Assembly (NCBI GenBank): GCA_040386355.1
Contig: JAZKFP010000232.1
Span: 1 to 5,238, forward strand
Direction of reading: 5' to 3'
DNA: 5,238 bases
DNA from: JAZKFP01 sp040386355
Lineage (GTDB): Bacteria; Pseudomonadota; Gammaproteobacteria; Pseudomonadales; UBA6940
A program made the position numbers and the translations under genes. The notes beneath the pieces were generated by a model, which saw nothing but the letters and a program-made list of their open reading frames with translations, did no database searches and was not told the DNA's origin. Numbering within the stretch: position 1 is the first letter of the stretch; each line of letters begins with the position of its first letter. Below, piece by piece: positions 5,079 through 5,238 of the stretch.

Positions 5079-5104
5079 ATAGAAATCTTTAATAGAAATC
5101 TTTC
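5079..5104 (+). repeat. 13-bp tandem duplication beside the IS end
   Basis: ATAGAAATCTTTA (5079-5091) is followed directly by ATAGAAATCTTTC (5092-5104), 12 of 13 bases identical. The second unit runs into the presumed IS30 terminal repeat. It is longer than the 2-3 bp target duplications usual for IS30, so it is probably a slippage product or an older scar rather than the target-site duplication. Confidence 0.6.
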
Positions 5105-5238
5105 GCAGATTCACATAATAAGTGCAATTGATTACGCTGCAAGAGAATTTCCTTGCAGCCCATAAAATAATTCATTCGGCGTACAATAACCACGCGTTTT
5201 TCGTGGCCGACTATTTAATCGATGCATCACATATTTTA
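5101..5238 (-). mobile_element. IS30-family insertion sequence, 3' end only (continues beyond window)
   Basis: The terminal portion of an IS30-type element enters from the right edge. After the transposase stop, the minus strand reads TTGCACTTATTATGTGAATC followed by TGCGAAAG (5128-5101), which has the general TTGCACTT...GAATC-TGC form of IS30-family terminal inverted repeats. The exact outer boundary, near 5100-5105, cannot be fixed without the opposite end. The remaining kilobase or so of the element and its other inverted repeat lie outside the window. Confidence 0.6.
5132..5238 (-). CDS. IS30-family transposase, C-terminal fragment (5' end outside window)
   Basis: The last 34 residues of an IS30-type DDE transposase are encoded here, in frame from 5236 to TAA at 5132-5134. 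The segment HRLNSRPRKTRGYCTPNELF is the hallmark C-terminal motif of the family, located just after the third catalytic acidic residue (Glu), which would lie outside the window. The protein then ends YGLQGNSLAA. The enzyme mobilises its own element by cut-and-paste or circle formation. No frameshift or stop is seen in the visible part. Whether the complete element is intact cannot be judged. Confidence 0.92.
   Translation of the reverse strand, partial: KYVMHRLNSRPRKTRGYCTPNELFYGLQGNSLAA

Overview
This window looks like an accessory region from an AT-rich bacterial genome, most plausibly a gammaproteobacterium. The MqsA-type antitoxin tail at the left edge closely resembles the E. coli protein, and the mix of toxin-antitoxin (TA) genes, an IS30-family end and large unrecognised proteins is what one sees in host-associated, Legionellales-like genomes. 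That taxonomic placement is inference; no rRNA or housekeeping gene is present to test it.

Layout from left to right: (1) the last 43 codons of an mqsA-like antitoxin gene on the + strand (1-134). (2) A 74-bp repeat containing a dyad (153-226). (3) A minus-strand two-gene operon of unrecognised function: a 716-aa protein with a coiled-coil segment (3476 to 1326), then, 36 nt downstream, a 296-aa protein (1289 to 399). The smaller gene starts in a conspicuously GC-richer, chimeric-looking segment and may have lost its C-terminal end to a one-base frameshift. (4) The operon's control region, with a perfect 8-bp inverted repeat lying over the best promoter match (3523-3557), followed by a second copy of the 74-bp repeat (3668-3741). 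(5) A minus-strand TA operon with a PIN-domain ribonuclease toxin upstream and a ribbon-helix-helix antitoxin downstream, overlapping by 4 nt; a perfect palindrome covers the toxin start and likely -10 element. (6) A divergent + strand XRE-family HTH antitoxin-type gene with no toxin beside it (4569-4919). (7) An AT-rich spacer with a degenerate inverted third copy of the repeat and a 13-bp tandem duplication, then the 3' end of an IS30-family element on the minus strand running off the right edge.

The main point of interest is that the two repeat copies (about 88% identical, same orientation, 3515 bp apart) bracket the unknown operon together with its own promoter and operator-like site, with TA genes on both outer flanks. 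This is the arrangement expected of a cargo cassette. The products match no family I recognise. Their lack of enzymatic motifs, the coiled coil, the Ser/Arg-rich acid-poor N-terminus of the larger protein and the Glu pairs near both C-termini make a secreted effector pair one reasonable hypothesis, but nothing in the sequence proves it.
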